Below are positions 63,063-64,000 of a stretch of DNA of 64,000 nucleotides, in pieces. A program made the translations under genes and the position numbers. Source of the DNA: CAVTSA01 sp963737225 (GTDB lineage Bacteria; Chloroflexota; Dormibacteria; Dormibacterales; Dormibacteraceae); the NCBI GenBank assembly GCA_963737225.1, contig CAVTSA010000002.1:682001-746000 (forward strand). The letters run 5' to 3'. Position 1 is the first letter of the stretch; the number at the start of each line of letters is the position of its first letter. Below the pieces are notes generated by a model that worked only from the letters and a program-made list of their open reading frames with translations, did no database searches and was not told where the DNA came from.

Positions 63063-63156
63063 TTGCGCTCCCCCCTCGCCTCTGCTACGCTTCCCCGCCG
63101 TTGGTGGTGCGCCGGAGGCGTGAGGGACGTCGATGACCGCCGGTCACAAACCGGCG
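63063..63156 (+). promoter_or_regulatory. promoter and leader hairpin of the peptide-binding lipoprotein gene
   Basis: TTGCGC (63063-63068), 17-bp spacer, TACGCT (63086-63091). The ~110-nt leader contains a hairpin CGCCGGT (63138-63144) / ACCGGCG (63150-63156) with a CACAA loop. The gap 62957-63209 otherwise shows nothing recognisable. Confidence 0.5.
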
Positions 63157-63209
63157 TTCGTCCTTCTGCGTCCCCCCCGACGCGAAATCGGAAAGGAGAA
63201 ACGATTGCA

Positions 63210-64000
63210 GTGAGTCTGATTACCGCGGGACGGCGCAAGGGAGTGACCCTGATCGGCTCCGTCCTCCTGGCCACGCTCCTCCTGGTGGCCGCGTGTGGAG
63301 GGAACAGCGGAACCGCGAAAGCATCGCCCGGAAAAGCCTCCAACACGGTCAGCTGGGCGGAGCCGCCGGCCTCGACGCCGAACTGGATCTGGCCCTACTA
63401 CACCCCCGGCAACAACAGCGTCATCAACACCGAAATGATCACGCTGATGTACCGGCCGCTCTACATGTTCGGCCACGGCAACAACGCCAGCATCTCGGAC
63501 AGCCTGAGCCTGGCTCAGGAGCCCTCCTGGAGCGCCGACGGCATGACGGCCACGATCACCATGAAGGGCACCTACAAGTGGTCGAACGGGGACCCGGTGA
63601 CCGCCCAGGACGTGCTGTTCAACCTGAACATGTACATCGCAGAGAAGGCGAACGAGGCGAACTACGTGCCGGGCTACATCCCCGACAACATCGTCTCCGC
63701 CTCGGCGCCCAACGCCACCACGCTGGTGATCAAGACCGACAAGGCCTACAACCAGCACTGGTTCCTCTACAACGAGCTGAGCCAGCTCACGCCCTGGCCG
63801 ACCGAGTGGGACGTCACCGGCCCCGGTCAGACGAGCGACTGCGCCAGCAACGCGTCGGACTGCTCGGCGGTCTTCAACTACCTCAACGCGCAGTCGAAGG
63901 ACCAGTCGACCTACGACAGCAATCCCCTCTGGGCGATCGTCGACGGGCCCTGGAAGCTGAAGACCTACAACTCCGACGGAAACGTCTCGCTGGTCCCGAA
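63210..64000 (+). CDS. peptide ABC transporter substrate-binding lipoprotein (cut by window end)
   Basis: 263 residues so far, open at the window end. GTG 63210 with AAAGGAGA about 10 nt upstream. Lipoprotein signal: a basic start (AGRRKGVTLIGSVLLATLLL) and lipobox VAAC. The SBP_bac_5 family pattern follows: NTVSWAEPPASTPNWIWPYY, MYRPLYMFGHGN, ATITMKGTYKWSNGDPVTAQ, DVLFNLNMY. It should capture peptides outside the membrane for an Opp/Dpp importer; permeases are probably just beyond the window. Confidence 0.9.
   Translation, partial: MSLITAGRRKGVTLIGSVLLATLLLVAACGGNSGTAKASPGKASNTVSWAEPPASTPNWIWPYYTPGNNSVINTEMITLMYRPLYMFGHGNNASISDSLSLAQEPSWSADGMTATITMKGTYKWSNGDPVTAQDVLFNLNMYIAEKANEANYVPGYIPDNIVSASAPNATTLVIKTDKAYNQHWFLYNELSQLTPWPTEWDVTGPGQTSDCASNASDCSAVFNYLNAQSKDQSTYDSNPLWAIVDGPWKLKTYNSDGNVSLVP

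Overview
The window is about 70% G+C, densely coded, with many GTG and TTG starts. Several genes look leaderless, with a TANNNT -10 box about 6-8 nt before the start codon. With F420-type enzymes, an exosortase and an actinobacterial-style cysteine leader peptide, this suggests an uncultured high-GC Terrabacteria lineage (Actinomycetota, Dormibacterota or Chloroflexota). This is inference: there is no rRNA or marker gene to settle it.

Layout. 1-5970: end of pyrD, a Gfo/Idh oxidoreductase, the sulfite reductase-siroheme synthase pair behind a predicted Cys leader peptide, and an aldo/keto reductase. 6075-16500: an MFS pump, SRPBCC protein, CoA-ester lyase, acyl-CoA ligase, hisA, yajQ, glycerate kinase and two oligopeptide ABC ATPases. 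16600-26800: a lactonase-like hydrolase, UdgX, an LLM oxidoreductase, a kinase-like protein, a divergent carbamoyltransferase, a large LuxR regulator, a methyltransferase, a glycoside hydrolase and a YceI protein. 27000-35800: a DHA2 pump with TetR, the cysC-sat and cysH genes, an RNase Z-like protein and two MFS carriers. 35800-47500: a GHKL ATPase, DJ-1, and a dispersed kdp locus (kdpE, two 70-aa paralogues, a USP, a kdpB remnant, broken kdpC, a tandem KdpD sensor without kinase, and a separate KdpD-type kinase), interrupted by methyltransferase and PadR-monooxygenase genes. 47600-53300: a UxaA-type dehydratase and an exosortase locus with its probable dedicated substrate. 53400-64000: an F420 nitroreductase-like protein, a PiT phosphate carrier behind a structured leader, two convergent tRNA-Leu genes, a CoA transferase, a LiaF-like protein, a CHAP hydrolase, an SOS-type ImuB homologue and the start of a peptide-binding lipoprotein.

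Two window-wide patterns stand out. First, at least 14 intergenic elements of about 60-67 bp, in eight sequence families, share one architecture: two near-palindromic ~20-bp arms around a ~20-bp centre. All but one overlap or lie within 40 nt of the 3' end of a gene. Copies within a family have the same length to within one base. This is the best candidate for something undescribed. Second, about 15 genes carry single frameshifts in otherwise conserved sequence, which may be assembly error or real decay.

The sulfur genes form one pathway: Sat-CysC activates sulfate, CysH reduces APS to sulfite, Sir reduces sulfite to sulfide and CysG makes its siroheme. The two loci appear to be controlled differently, one by a Cys leader peptide and the other by a TetR-like operator.
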